This document shows positions 4,352 to 5,727 of a DNA stretch of 5,727 bases, one piece after another. Both the position numbers and the translations under genes were made by a program. The notes under the pieces are model-generated. The model was given only the letters and a program-made list of their open reading frames with translations. It was not told the origin of the DNA and searched no databases. The DNA lies in the NCBI GenBank assembly GCA_011523445.1, contig WTGT01000227.1, forward strand, positions 1 through 5,727, written 5' to 3'. The stretch's first letter is position 1. Each line of letters begins with the position of its first letter. This DNA is from Paracoccaceae bacterium (lineage in GTDB: Bacteria > Pseudomonadota > Alphaproteobacteria > Rhodobacterales > Rhodobacteraceae).

Positions 4352-5727
4352 ATGTCAAAACCGAGAACCCTCTACGACAAGATTTGGGATGATCATGTTG
4401 TACACCAATCTGAGGATGGTACTTGCCTGATTTACATCGATATGCACCTTGTCCATGAAGTGACAAGCCCCCAGGCCTTTGACGGGTTGAGGATGGCTGG
4501 ACGATCTGTCAGGGCCCCGCACAAGACCATCGCCGTTTCCGATCATAACGTTCCCACCAATGTTGGCAGGGAGAAGGGCATTGAAAACGAGGAGAGCAGA
4601 ATTCAGGTGGAAGCCATGGAGCGCAATGCCGAGGAGTTCGGCATACAGTATTTTGGTGTCAATGACATAAGACAGGGTATCGTACATATCATAGGACCCG
4701 AACAGGGTTTGACCCAACCTGGCATGACAATCGTATGCGGTGACAGTCATACGGCCACCCACGGAGCCTTTGGAGCCTTGGCACATGGTATAGGAACCAG
4801 CGAAGTTGAGCATGTATTGGCGACTCAAACACTCATCCAGAAAAAATCCAAAAACATGAAGGTCGAGATTACCGGTTCCTTGGGACGTGGTGTAACTGCC
4901 AAGGATGTTACTCTTTCCATAATCGGCAAGACAGGAACGGCTGGCGCAACAGGTCATGTCATCGAGTACTGTGGTGATGTAATAAGAAACCTTTCGATGG
5001 AAGGGCGAATGACAGTTTGCAACATGGCAATCGAAGGAGGAGCTAGAGCTGGCTTGATTGCTCCAGATGATCAGGCCATCGAGTATTTGAAATCAAGGCC
5101 CTATTCACCCAAGGGGGCTTCATTTGAAATAGCCCAAACCTTCTGGAATTCCCTCTATTCCGACGAGGGGGCCTATTTTGACAAGGAAGTCATTATTGAA
5201 GGAGAAACGATTTCACCGGTGGTAACCTGGGGCACCAGTCCTGAAGATGTTTTGCCGATTGATGATTATGTACCTGCTCCTGAGGAATTCGAGGGATTGA
5301 AGGCTGATGCAGTAAGGAGAAGTCTGGATTATATGGGGCTCAAGCCCGGAACGAGATTGTCCGACATAGATATCAATACGGTTTTCATCGGGTCCTGTAC
5401 CAACGGAAGGATCGAGGATCTGCGGGAAGTGGCCAAAATCATGAAGGGCAAGAAAGTCAAGTCCGGTCTTCGGGCCATGATTGTTCCAGGTTCAGGACTT
5501 GTCCGTGAACAGGCTGAAAAGGAAGGTATTGCCCAACAATTGGTGGATGCAGGGTTTGAATGGAGAATGGCCGGTTGTTCCATGTGTCTCGGCATGAATC
5601 CGGATCAATTGGCACCTGGCGAACGCTGTGCTTCTACATCCAACAGGAATTTTGAGGGACGCCAGGGCAGAGGTGGTAGAACCCATCTGGTAAGTCCGGC
5701 AATGGCTGCTGCCGCTGCCGTTACTGG
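4352..5727 (+). CDS. leuC: 3-isopropylmalate dehydratase large subunit (3' end beyond the window)
   Basis: LeuC, with the small subunit LeuD, isomerises 2-isopropylmalate to 3-isopropylmalate, the second dedicated step of leucine biosynthesis in the cytoplasm, using a [4Fe-4S] cluster. The 458 full codons visible cover all but about the last ten of a normal protein of roughly 470 residues. The cluster ligands are present with exact family spacing: Cys349 (FIGSCTNGR), Cys409 and Cys412 (AGCSMCLGMNP), against 347/407/410 in E. coli. Other hallmarks are TLYDKIWDDHVV (6-17), the SDHNVPT block (63-69), CGDSHTATHGAFGALAHGIG (129-148), 'CNMAIEGGARAGLIAPDD' (223-240) and CASTSNRNFEGRQGRGGRTH (426-445). 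The ATG follows AAGGA with 8 nt spacing. No stop or frameshift interrupts it. It is divergent from the IalB-like gene; leuD and leuB would be expected further right. Of 26 arginine codons 17 are AGA or AGG. Confidence 0.97.
   Translation, partial: MSKPRTLYDKIWDDHVVHQSEDGTCLIYIDMHLVHEVTSPQAFDGLRMAGRSVRAPHKTIAVSDHNVPTNVGREKGIENEESRIQVEAMERNAEEFGIQYFGVNDIRQGIVHIIGPEQGLTQPGMTIVCGDSHTATHGAFGALAHGIGTSEVEHVLATQTLIQKKSKNMKVEITGSLGRGVTAKDVTLSIIGKTGTAGATGHVIEYCGDVIRNLSMEGRMTVCNMAIEGGARAGLIAPDDQAIEYLKSRPYSPKGASFEIAQTFWNSLYSDEGAYFDKEVIIEGETISPVVTWGTSPEDVLPIDDYVPAPEEFEGLKADAVRRSLDYMGLKPGTRLSDIDINTVFIGSCTNGRIEDLREVAKIMKGKKVKSGLRAMIVPGSGLVREQAEKEGIAQQLVDAGFEWRMAGCSMCLGMNPDQLAPGERCASTSNRNFEGRQGRGGRTHLVSPAMAAAAAVT

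Noticed and set aside
4209..4430. Possible leader peptide for leuC attenuation
   Set aside because: The frame has no run of leucine codons, runs out of frame into leuC, and is not followed by a terminator/antiterminator pair.
4355..4957. Minus-strand open frame of 200 codons inside leuC
   Set aside because: It is antisense to a fully conserved leuC segment. Its cysteine- and tyrosine-rich, motif-free translation is typical of a shadow frame.
1..5727. CRISPR array, insertion sequence, phage, toxin-antitoxin or defence module
   Set aside because: No regularly spaced repeats, transposase, integrase, terminal inverted repeats or known defence domains were seen; all sizeable genes fall in ordinary chromosomal families.

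Overview
The window looks like chromosomal DNA of an alphaproteobacterium, most likely Rhodobacterales or a close relative. The grounds are recalled family features: an RlmN with the alphaproteobacterial 'CHTGTQ' signature next to an IalB-family periplasmic protein, a Tat-exported L,D-transpeptidase, and a CAP-domain lipoprotein with the 'NRPWHFGSD' block. Base composition is unusually AT-rich for that group: the intergenic DNA is very AT-rich and leuC uses AGA/AGG for 17 of its 26 arginine codons. This suggests a low-GC lineage. The assignment rests on memory of protein families, not on a search.

Layout, left to right. At 1-70 (minus) is the 5' end of a small secreted protein that runs off the window. 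Positions 71-313 hold its AT-rich leader with inverted repeats. At 314-874 (minus) is a Tat-exported L,D-transpeptidase. Positions 875-1058 are a divergent intergenic region with a 9-bp inverted repeat. At 1059-1580 (plus) is a CAP/SCP-domain lipoprotein starting at TTG. The convergent gap 1581-1768 carries a good intrinsic terminator for the minus-strand gene that follows. At 1769-2260 (minus) is a second L,D-transpeptidase of a different subfamily (YafK/DpaA-like) with a lipobox. At 2358-3479 (minus) is rlmN, and at 3540-4082 (minus) an IalB-family exported protein. Positions 4086-4351 are a second divergent region with a TATAAT box, a perfect 8-bp dyad and a 10-bp direct repeat. From 4352 to the window edge (plus) is leuC, missing only its last codons.

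The IalB-like gene, rlmN and the YafK-like gene read in one direction with short gaps and could be co-transcribed, although a promoter-like pair also precedes the last gene. Four of the seven genes encode exported or envelope proteins: two peptidoglycan transpeptidase-fold enzymes, a CAP lipoprotein and an IalB-type protein. A fifth, at the left edge, is a predicted secreted peptide. The other two are housekeeping genes (rRNA/tRNA methylation and leucine biosynthesis). I see no mobile element, phage gene, CRISPR array, tRNA or rRNA, and no convincing new multi-gene system. The items most worth a second look are regulatory: an octamer shared by the two divergent regions, a dyad over the ialB promoter, and a tandem repeat upstream of leuC.
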